NCBI GenBank assembly: GCA_001899235.1
Contig: MKVR01000028.1
Location: 1-39,287 of the forward strand
Reading direction: 5' to 3'
Source: Nitrosospira sp. 56-18
GTDB lineage: Bacteria; Pseudomonadota; Gammaproteobacteria; Burkholderiales; Nitrosomonadaceae
Length of the DNA stretch: 39,287 nucleotides
In this document: positions 17,146 to 26,034 of the stretch, piece by piece
Position numbering within the stretch: position 1 is the stretch's first letter
Layout of the letters: each line of letters opens with the position of its first letter
Made by a program: the position numbers and the translations under genes
The notes under the pieces: generated by a model
Told to the model about the DNA's origin: nothing
What the model saw: only the letters and a program-made list of their open reading frames with translations
The model's database searches: none

Positions 17146-19107
17146 TCAAGAAGTTAGCTGAGACATCAAAGGCCATTCTTCCGGCACCAGTGCTGGCGGT
17201 TTGGTCCACGGCTGTTCAACCAAAGAATCTTGGAACCACTGGTCTCGAAGATTGGCATGTTCCGTCACGATGAGTTGGAAACCCGGGACATCCTTCTTCG
17301 TGAAATTCAGCAATAGCTCGAACAATCGACGGACCGCCGCCAAGTCGGCGTCTGCTTCGGTTTTCTGAACAGTTCCATCCGCTTCTTGGTAGACCTTCTC
17401 CGAAGGGAAATAGACTTGGGTTGGCTGGTCGATAAGCAGAAACTGAGGAATCGGGCAGTTATTCTGTGCGGCGAAAAGATGTAGTGCCAACAGCGCCGAG
17501 AGGTGGTAGGCCAGATGATTTTCTCCGCCACCGGTTCGGCTCATGGGAACCGGACGATCCGGACGATCAAAAACGATGGTGAGATGGTTTAGATCAAGCC
17601 GCGCAGGGAAGGCGCTGAACTCCGCCTCGAAGGTCTGGATGTACCGTGACACCTGCGCAGAGATATTGTTCAGGATCGAAGTTAATCGTTCGTGGCTGTC
17701 GTCGGCACCGACTTTCTTCTCCAGTTCCTCGACCTTGAACTTCAGGCGGCGGTGTTCTGCTTCGCGCGAAACCAATTCCGCATTGGGAATAAGATTCTCC
17801 AGGAACAAGCTGATGCGGCCAACAACCCGTGCCGCCGCATTGTTGCGAGTCCCCATTTGCGCGATAACTTCATTGGCTGCTATCGCTGCAGACAACTCCG
17901 CCTCCTTGTTCTTTATCGCGTCCACGACCTCGCGCACCTTGTCATCCTGCTCGGCAAGGTACGCCTCCAATTTGGGACGTTGACCGGCGACAATGCTCAT
18001 TTCCTGGTCGAGTGTTGCCAGTTCTTTGAGGAGCACTTTTGCGACAGGAGACTCCAGAGCCAGATTCGCTTCGCAGAATGGCCACTGCCATTCACCGGTT
18101 TCAGGGTTCTTGGGAAGGGCCTTGATGGAAGCGAGTCGATCTTTTTGCTCCAGCGCCTCACTTTCAAAACCGCCGGCCCGCTTAGAGAACTGGCGGGCGG
18201 CATCGACTCTGGATTGGGCCTCTCGCCGGTCCTTGCGTAGCTGGCTGATCTCTTCTTCAAGCCGAGATATTCTGTGACCGTCATCCTCGGGAACCGAGGC
18301 CGGCTTCCATTGCAAGGCAGTACGCAAGGCATCGATTACGCCATCCGGCCCGGCCTGTTGATTCTCTGGCGCGATGATGCCAACCGTCTTGGCCTCCGAG
18401 AAAAGGCCAATTCCCTTTTGCTGGGACGTATCAATAGCGTCACGAGCCTGTTCGAGGAGCTTTGCGTTGAGCTTCAGCTCTCGTTGTGCGGCACGCAGCT
18501 TGGCTTCTAGTTCGTACCGGTCATTGGAAGAAATGCCAAGGAGAATCGGCAGCGTGTCGCGGATCGCTTGTGGCTGAAACGCTTCATTCTGGCGATAGAA
18601 AAGCTGATCTTTGTTGGCGACAATGCCTTGCTTCTGGAATAAGTAGTAGTACGTGTGCTTGACGTTCGCGTCATAGCTTTCCCGGCTGTGTTCTATCGCG
18701 ACATCAGTACGGTTCTCCGGGATGCCCAGTAGCCGCGACAGCAGTGCAACCACTGCGTCGTCATCAGTATTGACCGCCAGCTCCTTAAAATCAGGAACTG
18801 TCACTTGACTCCCCCTTCGCTGCATGGCGGTACTGCAGCTTGTACCACCGGCGGTCGGGGTGGGCTTTGCGATTAGCACCTGCTCCTGGGGGAACTGATA
18901 GATCACAGCGAACCACGACACCTTGTCGCGAATGATGCCTTCCGGGACATTGAAGGTTGAGCGACCCATACAGTATTCGATGATCTCGGAGAGCGCTGAT
19001 TTCCCGGTGGAGGAACGACCAGTGATGACGTTCAGGCCATCTACCTTGAACTGAAGATCTCGGCGCTGCCCGTCGTGACTGTAGATATGAATTGACTTGA
19101 TCTTCAT
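17146..19107 (-). CDS. DUF3732 Rad50/SMC-like ATPase of an ABC three-component system
   Basis: 653 residues. Walker A GRSSTGKS at residues 30-37, right after a short N-terminal strand (MKIKSIHIYSHDGQRRDLQF), as in Rad50/RecN-type ATPases. A long helical coiled-coil region lies in the middle (about 205-480: ELEAKLRAAQRELKLNAKLL, ISRLEEEISQLRKDRREAQS, EHRRLKFKVEELEKKV). The C-terminal head has SRTGGGENHLAYHLSALLAL (signature-like) and PQFLLIDQPTQVYFP (Walker B plus D-loop region). This is the DUF3732 type. Known context: the ATPase partner of ABC-3C conflict systems, thought to sense or process invading DNA. Its ATG overlaps the middle-component stop by 4 nt. Confidence 0.9.
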   Translation of the reverse strand: MKIKSIHIYSHDGQRRDLQFKVDGLNVITGRSSTGKSALSEIIEYCMGRSTFNVPEGIIRDKVSWFAVIYQFPQEQVLIAKPTPTAGGTSCSTAMQRRGSQVTVPDFKELAVNTDDDAVVALLSRLLGIPENRTDVAIEHSRESYDANVKHTYYYLFQKQGIVANKDQLFYRQNEAFQPQAIRDTLPILLGISSNDRYELEAKLRAAQRELKLNAKLLEQARDAIDTSQQKGIGLFSEAKTVGIIAPENQQAGPDGVIDALRTALQWKPASVPEDDGHRISRLEEEISQLRKDRREAQSRVDAARQFSKRAGGFESEALEQKDRLASIKALPKNPETGEWQWPFCEANLALESPVAKVLLKELATLDQEMSIVAGQRPKLEAYLAEQDDKVREVVDAIKNKEAELSAAIAANEVIAQMGTRNNAAARVVGRISLFLENLIPNAELVSREAEHRRLKFKVEELEKKVGADDSHERLTSILNNISAQVSRYIQTFEAEFSAFPARLDLNHLTIVFDRPDRPVPMSRTGGGENHLAYHLSALLALHLFAAQNNCPIPQFLLIDQPTQVYFPSEKVYQEADGTVQKTEADADLAAVRRLFELLLNFTKKDVPGFQLIVTEHANLRDQWFQDSLVEQPWTKPPALVPEEWPLMSQLTS

Positions 19108-19592
19108 GGGCGTATTCCAAAGGTTGCGTACACCGTCACGCGGTCTGCGATGCGTGCGAATTCTTTTCCAACGATGCGAGCGACGCGCTGGCAGGAGACG
19201 GACTCATCGGTCCCTGTCACGGATTTCCGAACGCGGTCCGGCACGGTCTTCAACCTGCCCTCTTGCGACACGACGAAGCATCCTCGTTCCATCAGCACGC
19301 CGAACGCTTCGAGCGCAAATGGCAGGAGATCGCTGGCGCGGTCAGCGAAGCCGACCAGCAACTGAGGATTCTTTTCGACGGTTTTCAGAAGATAGCTGCG
19401 AGAACTGCCCGCAATCACCTCACGAGAGTCCTTCTGCAAACACAGCGGCAGCACCAGTAATGCAAGAGAGAACGGCATGCCATCCGGGTTCTCCTCCTCA
19501 TAGCCTTGCAATGCCCTGAATAGCACCAAGCCGCAGAACGCGGGATTGAAAAGATTCTTAACTTCGAATGGCCGTTGATCCCATCTTTTCAT
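19104..19592 (-). CDS. ABC-3C system middle component
   Basis: 162 residues from ATG 19592, chosen because it forms an ATGA overlap with the stop of the upstream gene. Small, mostly helical and winged-helix-like: FEVKNLFNPAFCGLVLFRAL, PFSLALLVLPLCLQKDSREV, ALEAFGVLMERGCFVVSQEG, then RVARIVGKEFARIADRVTVY and a terminal TFGIRP. The NPAF/LFRA start and terminal FGxRP are what I associate with middle components of three-component ABC ATPase systems, which are proposed to bridge ATPase and effector. Identification rests mainly on position between a DUF3732 ATPase and a large effector-like protein with 4-nt overlaps on both sides. Confidence 0.78.
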   Translation of the reverse strand: MKRWDQRPFEVKNLFNPAFCGLVLFRALQGYEEENPDGMPFSLALLVLPLCLQKDSREVIAGSSRSYLLKTVEKNPQLLVGFADRASDLLPFALEAFGVLMERGCFVVSQEGRLKTVPDRVRKSVTGTDESVSCQRVARIVGKEFARIADRVTVYATFGIRP

Positions 19593-20812
19593 TCCGCGGC
19601 CCCCAACAATTGGCCTACGCGATTGAGGAAACGAGGGTGCCAGTAGACCCTTGGAAGCGATCGGCTGTTCGCAAGAATATGAAATCCGCCACGCACAACA
19701 TAAGGTTCGGTCACACGCTCCCGAATGCGAAGCGTACTGATGTTGCCGCTTTCCAAGTCGGCCCATTGATACAGCGCTTTGCCCGCTTCCAAAAGAACTG
19801 AATCGGCACTGTCCTCATCAAGTTCCTCGAAAACCACGTCTCGGTAGCGGCTCCACTCATCAACAAGACGGTCTTCATACTCCTCCATTTCCCCCGAAAC
19901 CAGAAGGTTTTGGCGAGCCCAAGAGGACCGCTGCTCGAACGCTCGGTAGTAATCCAGGATGGCGTTGCGAATGCGGTTAGAGGCAATGCCAATTTCTCGC
20001 AGTTGCACAACGAAAAGTCGCGGATCGTTGTCTGCGTCGATTTCTCCAGCGGGAACCTTCCCTCTGAATGTGATTGGGAGGTTGTCGGACTTGTACTCCT
20101 CCGAAAATGCGGAAAGCTTGTCGGAAATCTCGTAGCCGAAGATGGCGTCTGCGCGCTTGCCGACCAACAGGTTGACGATGGTGTCATTCCACCAACCTTC
20201 GAGACGCTCGAAGATGGCGTCTCGGTTGTCGCGCCGGATGCTGCGCATGTGCTGGTCTTTGATGATTGAAGGCACATCCTCGATGCGTGGTCCGCCATCA
20301 AATATCACGATGCGCGAAAGAAAATCATCCTTTTCATCATCGTTGAGTTTATGGAACTCGACGGCGATTTCACCAATGAGTTTCGATTCTGACTTGGCAA
20401 GAGCATCGGCGGCAATCTGAGACAACGACACAGCATCTTCATCTTCTGCCGGCGGTTCAGGCAGAAAGCGCCGCAAGAACGAGGTATTTGAAACAGTGCC
20501 CGTCGAAAACATGAAGAAGCGGAGACTTGCCTCGCTACGCCCGTCACGGTTATAGCGGGCCAGCCAGATTCGGACCGACTTCCAGAAGTCCGTCGACAGG
20601 TCCGTCAGACGATCACCGACTCCCTTGTGCTTGAGCGAGCCAAGTGCTTTGACGCCATCCTTGTCGATGAAGTCAAGATCATCGTCTTTTTCAATTAAAA
20701 CCGACGTGCTCTCCGGCAACTGCAAGAGCCTAAGCAGTGCGAAGCGAGGCTGATAGATGTATCCCAGCCCTTGCTCCCCGGCGGAATACTGATCGGTGGA
20801 AGCCTCTCCCAT
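19589..20812 (-). CDS. ABC-3C effector component, Cap4/DUF4297-like nuclease N-terminus
   Basis: 407 residues, first gene of the operon. The N-terminus QGLGYIYQPRFALLRLLQLP, then E41 in STSVLIEKDDDLDFID and LGSLKHKGVG (K61), matches the GxxYQ...ExxDDxD...xxKH layout of Cap4/DUF4297-type PD-(D/E)xK nucleases. The rest (about 180-407) is helical, with FERLEGWWNDTIVNLLVGKR, NRIRNAILDYYRAFEQRSSW and ARQNLLVSGEMEEYEDRLVD, and ends in YVVRGGFHILANSRSLPRVY and WHPRF. That is the conserved C-terminal part of ABC-3C components, which docks with the ATPase/middle-component pair. Likely role: effector that cuts DNA when the system is triggered. The canonical Gln before the catalytic Lys is not obvious, so activity is uncertain. 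Confidence 0.8.
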   Translation of the reverse strand: MGEASTDQYSAGEQGLGYIYQPRFALLRLLQLPESTSVLIEKDDDLDFIDKDGVKALGSLKHKGVGDRLTDLSTDFWKSVRIWLARYNRDGRSEASLRFFMFSTGTVSNTSFLRRFLPEPPAEDEDAVSLSQIAADALAKSESKLIGEIAVEFHKLNDDEKDDFLSRIVIFDGGPRIEDVPSIIKDQHMRSIRRDNRDAIFERLEGWWNDTIVNLLVGKRADAIFGYEISDKLSAFSEEYKSDNLPITFRGKVPAGEIDADNDPRLFVVQLREIGIASNRIRNAILDYYRAFEQRSSWARQNLLVSGEMEEYEDRLVDEWSRYRDVVFEELDEDSADSVLLEAGKALYQWADLESGNISTLRIRERVTEPYVVRGGFHILANSRSLPRVYWHPRFLNRVGQLLGAAE

Positions 20813-21657
20813 GCTCTAGTCCCTATGTCCATTTTTTATTGATTAAGCAATCAGGCGTGACATAAAGGAATTGAAGCATGTGCCAATTTTGATTGGCCTG
20901 CGCCGATTGCATCCCCCTGATGCCAAAGTCATTTCTGCTCACTTTTTATTAATAGTAACAAAACGATTCCTTTAATGGGTGGCTAGTCGGTAGTTGGGGG
21001 GAGTTGGGAGAGGCTTTTTGAGCAATGTTTGTGCGTATGACAACAGTCTATGCGTCCCGGCGTGCCGCCGTCGGGCTCGCGGGCGTTGCCCCGCGCCTCG
21101 TACCGAGTCGCGGCCATTCGGCTTTGATCCCTGATGCCTCCGGCCGTCTCTTCGTTCCTAGCCTGCGCGCTGCGCTTGCCCTCCAGGGGATCGGCTGGTC
21201 AGCCCATCCCTGCCGCGCCTTGCTTGGCGCCCCTCAAATGCAGCCGAACAGGTTGCACCTGATCGGCCAACAGCCCTCCAGCTAGGCGTGCCGCCGGCAC
21301 GCAGGGGCGCTCGCCGCGCGGCGTTGGTTTCAGCACATCTCCTGGCCCATCGGCCGCTGTTCGTCTTTCCCCAAGTTCATCGCTTTTTCCCGCGACCGTA
21401 GCCCGCGGTGCCTGGCCGTCAAGGCGCGCAGGGCCGAGTCCTCGCTGCGCTGCGGGCCGCACCAACCCTGCGCTTGCTTCCTTGACAGCCAGTCCCTCGC
21501 AGGCCCGGTTTTTCGCGGGCGATGAACTCAGGAAAGACGGCGGCAAACAAGGACCGGCCCAGGTCTCTGCGCCGAACCAACCGAAGCCACAACGGGCTCC
21601 GAATCTTGGAATCCGGTCAGCTTTGAAACCACAGCAGCAATTTTTTGGAGAAAGATC
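20813..21657. other. 845-bp divergent intergenic region: AT-rich promoter zone plus long GC-rich leader
   Basis: Bases 20820-20990 are clearly AT-rich compared with all neighbours and should contain the promoter of the leftward ABC-3C operon. They also contain a dyad at 20882-20897. From about 21040 to 21655 the DNA is GC-rich with no convincing gene; an 86-codon frame at 21025-21285 has no protein-like features. This stretch forms a long leader to the DUF932 gene, whose own ribosome-binding site (TTGGAG) lies at about 21643. Confidence 0.55.
20882..20897. promoter_or_regulatory. dyad in the ABC-3C promoter region
   Basis: GCCAAT-TTTG-ATTGGC, perfect 6-bp arms, 70 bp upstream of the first ABC-3C gene in the AT-rich zone. 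Possible operator; no regulator gene is encoded beside it. Confidence 0.4.
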
Positions 21658-22485
21658 ATGCAACTAGCAACCCGTTTCACATCCCGCTCCCCCGTACTGC
21701 GCGCCGATTACCCGTTATCGGATGACCAGATTCGCACCGTAGCCCCGTCCATCTTCGCCGAGGACAAGCACGCCAGCCGCTCGGACCGCTATGCCTACAT
21801 CCCGACCGGCGCAGTGCTGTCCGAACTGCGCAAGGAAGGATTCCAACCCTTCATGGTGTGCCAGACCCGTGTGCGCGATGAAGGGAAGCGCGAACACACC
21901 AAGCACATGGTGCGGCTGCGCCATGCCGACCAGATCAACGGCGCGGAAGCCAACGAAATCATTTTGCTGAATTCACACGATGGCACGAGCAGCTATCAAA
22001 TGCTGGCGGGCATGTTTCGCTTTGTCTGCAAAAACGGCTTGGTGTGCGGCGATACCGTGGCCGATCTGCGCATCCCGCACAAAGGCGATGTGGTCGGCCA
22101 AGTGATCGAAGGCGCGTATGACGTGCTGGATGGCTTCGACCTTGTACGCGAACGGCGCGACGAAATGCGGGCTATCACGCTGGACAGAGGCGAAGCCGAA
22201 GTGTTTGCCCATGCCGCGCTGTCCCTCAAATACGATGACCCGGCTACACCCGCGCCCATCACCGAATCGCAATTGCTGATGCCGCGCCGCCGCGACGACG
22301 ATCGGCCCGACCTGTGGAGCGCCTTCAACCGCGTACAGGAGAACCTGACGCAAGGCGGGCTGACGGGGCGCAACGCCAACGGACAGCGCCAACGCACCCG
22401 CCCCATTCAGGGCATTGACCAAAACGTCAAAGTCAATCGCGCCCTGTGGCTGCTGGCCGAAGGCATGAAGCAGCTCAAGGCCTGA
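21658..22485 (+). CDS. DUF932 domain protein
   Basis: 275 residues, starting at an ATG with TTGGAG 10 nt upstream. Family pattern: YPLSDDQIRTVAPSIFAEDK, HASRSDRYAYIPTGAVLSEL, FQPFMVCQTRVRDEGKREHT, IILLNSHDGTSSYQMLAGMF, RFVCKNGLVCGDTVADLRIP and VKVNRALWLLAEGMKQL. Known: DUF932/LGT-like proteins are frequent on plasmids, phages and ICEs, and their biochemical role is unknown. It is part of the conserved ICE backbone, followed 86 bp later by the ParB-like gene in the same direction. Confidence 0.9.
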   Translation: MQLATRFTSRSPVLRADYPLSDDQIRTVAPSIFAEDKHASRSDRYAYIPTGAVLSELRKEGFQPFMVCQTRVRDEGKREHTKHMVRLRHADQINGAEANEIILLNSHDGTSSYQMLAGMFRFVCKNGLVCGDTVADLRIPHKGDVVGQVIEGAYDVLDGFDLVRERRDEMRAITLDRGEAEVFAHAALSLKYDDPATPAPITESQLLMPRRRDDDRPDLWSAFNRVQENLTQGGLTGRNANGQRQRTRPIQGIDQNVKVNRALWLLAEGMKQLKA

Positions 22486-22570
22486 ACGAACCCACCCGAG
22501 GGGAAAAGCCCCTCGATTACCGATCCTTTTTCAAATCTTAAACGTCCCGCATGGGACAGGAGCTATCACC

Positions 22571-24598
22571 ATGAATCCCGTTACCACGCAAGAAGTCCAA
22601 GCCCTCGAAGCCGCCGCACCCTCGCAAAACATGCTGCTGGTGCCGCTGTCGCAACTTCGTCCGTCCAAGCGCAATGTGCGCAAGACCTTGGGCGCTTCCA
22701 TCACCGAACTGGCCGCAAGCATTGAGCGCGTGGGCCTGCTGCAAAACCTGACCGTGATTCTTGCCAGCGATGGCGAGCATTACGAAGTGGTGGCCGGTGG
22801 TCGCCGCCTTGCAGCGTTGAAACTGCTGGCGAAGAAGCGGCGCATTGCCAAGGATTACGCAGCGCCTTGCCTGCTGGTGGCCGATGCGTCGGCGCGTACC
22901 GCCAGCCTGACCGAGAACGCGCAGCGCGAAGCCATGCACCCAGCCGACCAGTTCGAGGCTTTCGCCGCCCTGATTGCAGAAGGTCGCCCCATTGAGGACA
23001 TTGCCGCCGATTTCGGTGTCACGCCTTTGGTGGTGCAGCGCCGCTTGAAGCTGGCGAACGTTTCGCCGCGTTTGATGGCCGATTACCGCGCCGATGCGGT
23101 GAACCTAGACCAGTTGATGGCGCTTGCGATCACCGATGACCATACCGCACAGGAAGCCGCGTTCTACGATGCGCCGAACTGGCAGCGCACTCCGAGCGCA
23201 TTGCGCGAACGGCTGACCGAACGGGAAATCGACGCCCACCGTCATCCGCTGGTGCGCTTTGTCGGGTTGGACGCCTACGAGGCCGCAGGCGGCGGCATCC
23301 GGCGCGACCTGTTCGCCGAGGGTGACAACGGCGTGTATTTGTCCGATGCGGCATTGATAGACCGGCTGGCGCAAGACAAGTTGACCGGCATTGCCGACGA
23401 GGTGCGCCGCGAGGGGTGGGCGTGGGTGGAAGCCGTGCCCGCCGCCACCTATGCCGATCTGCAAGCCTTCCAGCGTGCCCCGAAGGAACGGCGCAAGCCC
23501 AATGCCCGCGAGGCCAAGCGCATCGACAAGTTGCAAGCGAAGGTGCAGGAAATCGGGGAAACCTTGAATGCCGCCCTTGATGCCGAAGACGAAGAAAAGG
23601 CCGAAGCACTCGACGACGAAGGCCGCCGCGTGGGCGAACAACTGGAGGCGCTGGAAGCTGAATTACTGGCCTATGGCCCGACCATCCGCGCCGCTGCCGG
23701 CGTTGTCGTCACGCTCGACCGCCAAGGCGAACCCGTCATCCATCGCGGTCTGCTGCGCGACGCCGAAGCCAAGGCATTGCGCACGCTGGCGAGAGTGCAA
23801 AGCGGCATAGCCCCGGAAGACACCGAGGACGAGGAAAGCCCAGAGCCGAAGAAGGCCGGAATCTCCGAAAAGCTGGCGCGCCGTTTGAGCGCCCACCGCA
23901 CGGCGGCACTGCAAATCGAACTGGCGCGCAATCCGCAGGCTTCGCTGGCCGCGCTGGTGCATAGCATGGTGCAGCGGGTCTTGCAGGAAGGCTATGCGGT
24001 GGAGCTACCCATCGGCATCAGCGTGCGCCTGCAGGACGGGCTGGAAGGCTACGCCCCCGACTGGCCGCAATCGCCTGCCGCCGTCGCCTTGCGGGAGCTA
24101 CAGCAGGCATGGGGCGAGCAACTGCCGGAGGATGAGGCCGAACTGTTCGCCGTGCTGCTGGCAATGCCGCAGGATGAACTGGTGCGACTGCTGGCGCTGT
24201 GCGTGGCCTCGACGGTGGATGTGGTTTCGTCGCGGGAGCACGATGCACCGGGCGAAGTGTTGGCGCAGGCGCTCGGGCTGGACATGGCGGCATGGTGGAA
24301 GCCGACTGCCGAGGGGTATTTCTCCCACATTTCCAAGACGGTGATTCTGGAAGCGGTGCAGCAGTTCGCGCCGCAACACGTCACGCGATTGGCGAAGCTC
24401 AAGAAGGTCGACATTGCCAGCGAGGCCGAGCGGCTGGCCGAGGGGACAGGCTGGATGCCTGCCATGTTCAAGTGCGAGGACAGCACGGACGACGCGCAGC
24501 CGGAAAACCCGCAGGACGCGAAGGACGACACGCCAGAGGAAGCACCGCAGGATACTGCCGCCGAGGTAGAGGAAGTGGCCGAAGCGCTGGCCGCGTGA
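22571..24598 (+). CDS. ParB/RepB/Spo0J-family nuclease-like protein, ICE type
   Basis: 675 residues. The N-terminal ParB domain (about 25-200) shows LVPLSQLRPSKRNVRKTLGA, EHYEVVAGGRRLAALKLLAK and LTENAQREAMHPADQFEAFA, the last being the ENxxREAMHPADQ CTP-binding type box. The HTH follows: IEDIAADFGVTPLVVQRRLK. A long helical C-terminal half with acidic runs (AALDAEDEEKAEALDDEGRR) ends in EAPQDTAAEVEEVAEALAA. ICE ParB-like proteins of this size are known backbone genes, thought to help maintenance rather than act as classical partition proteins. It is not adjacent to ParA, which lies 5 kb away. A strong terminator follows directly. Confidence 0.9.
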   Translation: MNPVTTQEVQALEAAAPSQNMLLVPLSQLRPSKRNVRKTLGASITELAASIERVGLLQNLTVILASDGEHYEVVAGGRRLAALKLLAKKRRIAKDYAAPCLLVADASARTASLTENAQREAMHPADQFEAFAALIAEGRPIEDIAADFGVTPLVVQRRLKLANVSPRLMADYRADAVNLDQLMALAITDDHTAQEAAFYDAPNWQRTPSALRERLTEREIDAHRHPLVRFVGLDAYEAAGGGIRRDLFAEGDNGVYLSDAALIDRLAQDKLTGIADEVRREGWAWVEAVPAATYADLQAFQRAPKERRKPNAREAKRIDKLQAKVQEIGETLNAALDAEDEEKAEALDDEGRRVGEQLEALEAELLAYGPTIRAAAGVVVTLDRQGEPVIHRGLLRDAEAKALRTLARVQSGIAPEDTEDEESPEPKKAGISEKLARRLSAHRTAALQIELARNPQASLAALVHSMVQRVLQEGYAVELPIGISVRLQDGLEGYAPDWPQSPAAVALRELQQAWGEQLPEDEAELFAVLLAMPQDELVRLLALCVASTVDVVSSREHDAPGEVLAQALGLDMAAWWKPTAEGYFSHISKTVILEAVQQFAPQHVTRLAKLKKVDIASEAERLAEGTGWMPAMFKCEDSTDDAQPENPQDAKDDTPEEAPQDTAAEVEEVAEALAA

Positions 24599-24624
24599 GG
24601 TAGCGAGGTAGCAACGACAAATGG

Positions 24625-24656
24625 CCCCGGCACAGCAATGCGCCGGGGTATTTTTT
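24625..24656 (+). terminator. rho-independent terminator after the ParB-like gene
   Basis: CCCCGGC (24625-24631) pairs with GCCGGGG (24642-24648) and is followed after TA by six T (24651-24656). It sits 27 nt after the ParB-like stop codon. Confidence 0.8.
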
Positions 24657-24663
24657 AAAAATC

Positions 24664-24836
24664 GGGCGCGGCAGGTTTGCCGCGCCCGCTCTAACAGCCA
24701 CAAGCCAATTCAAAAACCAAAAATGCGCCCCGCCTTCATGGCGGGGCGTCGAATCTACAGACACTCCGGCCCATACCGGGCCTGCGCGTGCGATGCACTT
24801 GCTCAGATAGAGCCCCCGCCACGGTGGGCGGGGGCT
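24664..24836. repeat. cluster of three strong inverted repeats
   Basis: Three near-perfect hairpins follow the terminator: 24664-24687 (10-bp arms, GGGCGCGGCA with TGCCGCGCCC, 4-nt loop), 24726-24748 (9-bp arms, CGCCCCGCC with GGCGGGGCG, 5-nt loop) and 24811-24836 (10-bp arms, AGCCCCCGCC with GGCGGGGGCT, 6-nt loop). None has a T-run. Four such structures in 212 bp is unusual; they may be centromere-like, recombination or transcript-stabilising elements. Confidence 0.55.
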
Positions 24837-25361
24837 GGGGTGCGCTGCACCTTGCTGCGGCAGGTTGTGCAAATGCGCGCCGTCCACGATGCTGACGGTT
24901 GGCCGTTAGCTACATCACAAAGTACGGTTCACCGACACGCCGCACAGCCTTGCCATGAAGGTTCCACGACACGCCTCAACCCGTTTTCCGTCTGGTGCAG
25001 GGAGCATTCCCGCCAGTCGCTCTGGGCCAGACCTTGCCAGCATCAAGGCGCATGCCGGGCTGCCTGCTTGCGGGGATGCCGAGTTGACCATCATTCCATT
25101 CGGGCCAGTTCGACCCCTGCGTCCTTGGCTTGTCGTGAATCCTAGCGAGGGCACGGCTTGCGCCTCGGGCTTCATGGCTGCAACCGTCCGGCCCAACAAA
25201 TTTCCCCGACCTGCGGTCTTCCTCGCGAGCCAAATTTCTTGTGCCTCCCGGTCCTGCACTGCGTTGCGGCCGCAAGCGATGCAGCCCGCCCGACCCTCAC
25301 CCTTTGGTTCACCGACAAGGACGCGATGGGCGCGATCTTGCAACCCCGAAAGGAAAACATC
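24837..25361 (+). other. long GC-rich leader of the DUF736 gene
   Basis: 525 bp without a credible gene; frames in it are not protein-like. It leads into the DUF736 gene, whose ribosome-binding site (AAAGGA) lies at 25349-25354. Confidence 0.5.
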
Positions 25362-25670
25362 ATGGCTAACATCGGCACCTTCACCGCAGACAAAGACGGC
25401 TTCACCGGCACGCTGCGGACCCTGACGCTCAACGTCAAGGTCAAGTTCATCCAGAACGACAAGACCAGCGAGAACGCCCCCGACTACCGCATCCAGGCCG
25501 CCAACGGGCTGGAAGTTGGCGCAGCGTGGAAAAAAATCAGCCAGGCCGAACGGCCCTACGTGTCGGTAAGCCTGGACGATCCTTCATTCCCGGCCACGGT
25601 CTACGCCCGCCTCATCGAAGGCGAGGATGGCACGCACAACCTGATCTGGTCGCGCAGCAAGGGCGACTGA
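25362..25670 (+). CDS. DUF736 domain protein
   Basis: 102 residues from ATG 25362. Typical DUF736 run: MANIGTFTADKDGFTGTLRT, LTLNVKVKFIQNDKTSENAP, DYRIQAANGLEVGAAWKKIS, then RPYVSVSLDDPSFPATVYAR and LIEGEDGTHNLIWSR. Small beta-rich protein found almost only on ICEs and plasmids and conserved in Tn4371-like backbones; role unknown, sometimes suggested to bind single-stranded DNA, which I cannot show here. Preceded by a roughly 500-bp leader; the next gene is convergent. Confidence 0.92.
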   Translation: MANIGTFTADKDGFTGTLRTLTLNVKVKFIQNDKTSENAPDYRIQAANGLEVGAAWKKISQAERPYVSVSLDDPSFPATVYARLIEGEDGTHNLIWSRSKGD

Positions 25671-25712
25671 GCGTCGCCCAAATGCTCCGCCTGCCGTGGC
25701 GGGGCATGAGTG

Positions 25713-26003
25713 TTACGGACCGGAAGCCGCCAGTCGGCTTTCCGTCTCCGCCATCAAGTCGGCTGCACTGCAATCCAGCGCCCGTGCGATCTTGAGGATG
25801 ATCGCCAGCGTGGGCATGTGTTCGCCACGCTCGATCTTGCCCATGTGCGAGCGCTCGATGCCGGCCAGGTTGGCCAGCGTCTCCTGAGCCACCCCTTGCT
25901 CCGTTCTCAGCGCACGCACCGCCGCGCCGAAGGCTTGTGCCGGTTCGGCCTCGAAAGTGGTGGCGCCGGCCGGACGGCCACGCTGGATTGATCGCTTCTG
26001 CAT
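25713..26003 (-). CDS. XRE-family HTH transcriptional regulator
   Basis: 96 residues from ATG 26003; a TTG at 26018 would add five residues. Clear Cro/CI helix-turn-helix at about residues 25-80: FGAAVRALRTEQGVAQETLA, NLAGIERSHMGKIERGEHMP, TLAIILKIARALDCSAADLM. It is divergent from the DUF2958 gene and convergent with DUF736. Likely a repressor of the nearby ICE regulatory genes, including its own, through the paired CAATTAA repeats just upstream. Confidence 0.88.
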   Translation of the reverse strand: MQKRSIQRGRPAGATTFEAEPAQAFGAAVRALRTEQGVAQETLANLAGIERSHMGKIERGEHMPTLAIILKIARALDCSAADLMAETESRLAASGP

Positions 26004-26015
26004 GCACAGAAGAGT

Positions 26016-26034
26016 CAATTAACAGCACAATTAA
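26016..26034 (-). promoter_or_regulatory. paired CAATTAA repeats at the XRE gene start
   Basis: CAATTAA at 26016-26022 and again at 26028-26034, 12 bp apart, just upstream of the XRE gene in an AT-rich patch (26011-26060) that differs from its GC-rich surroundings. Candidate XRE operator or promoter element. Confidence 0.4.

Noticed and set aside
24926..25317. 12-bp direct repeat GGTTCACCGACA (24926 and 25306) flanking the DUF736 leader
   Set aside because: A 12-mer repeat is expected dozens of times by chance in a window this size, and no other feature supports it.
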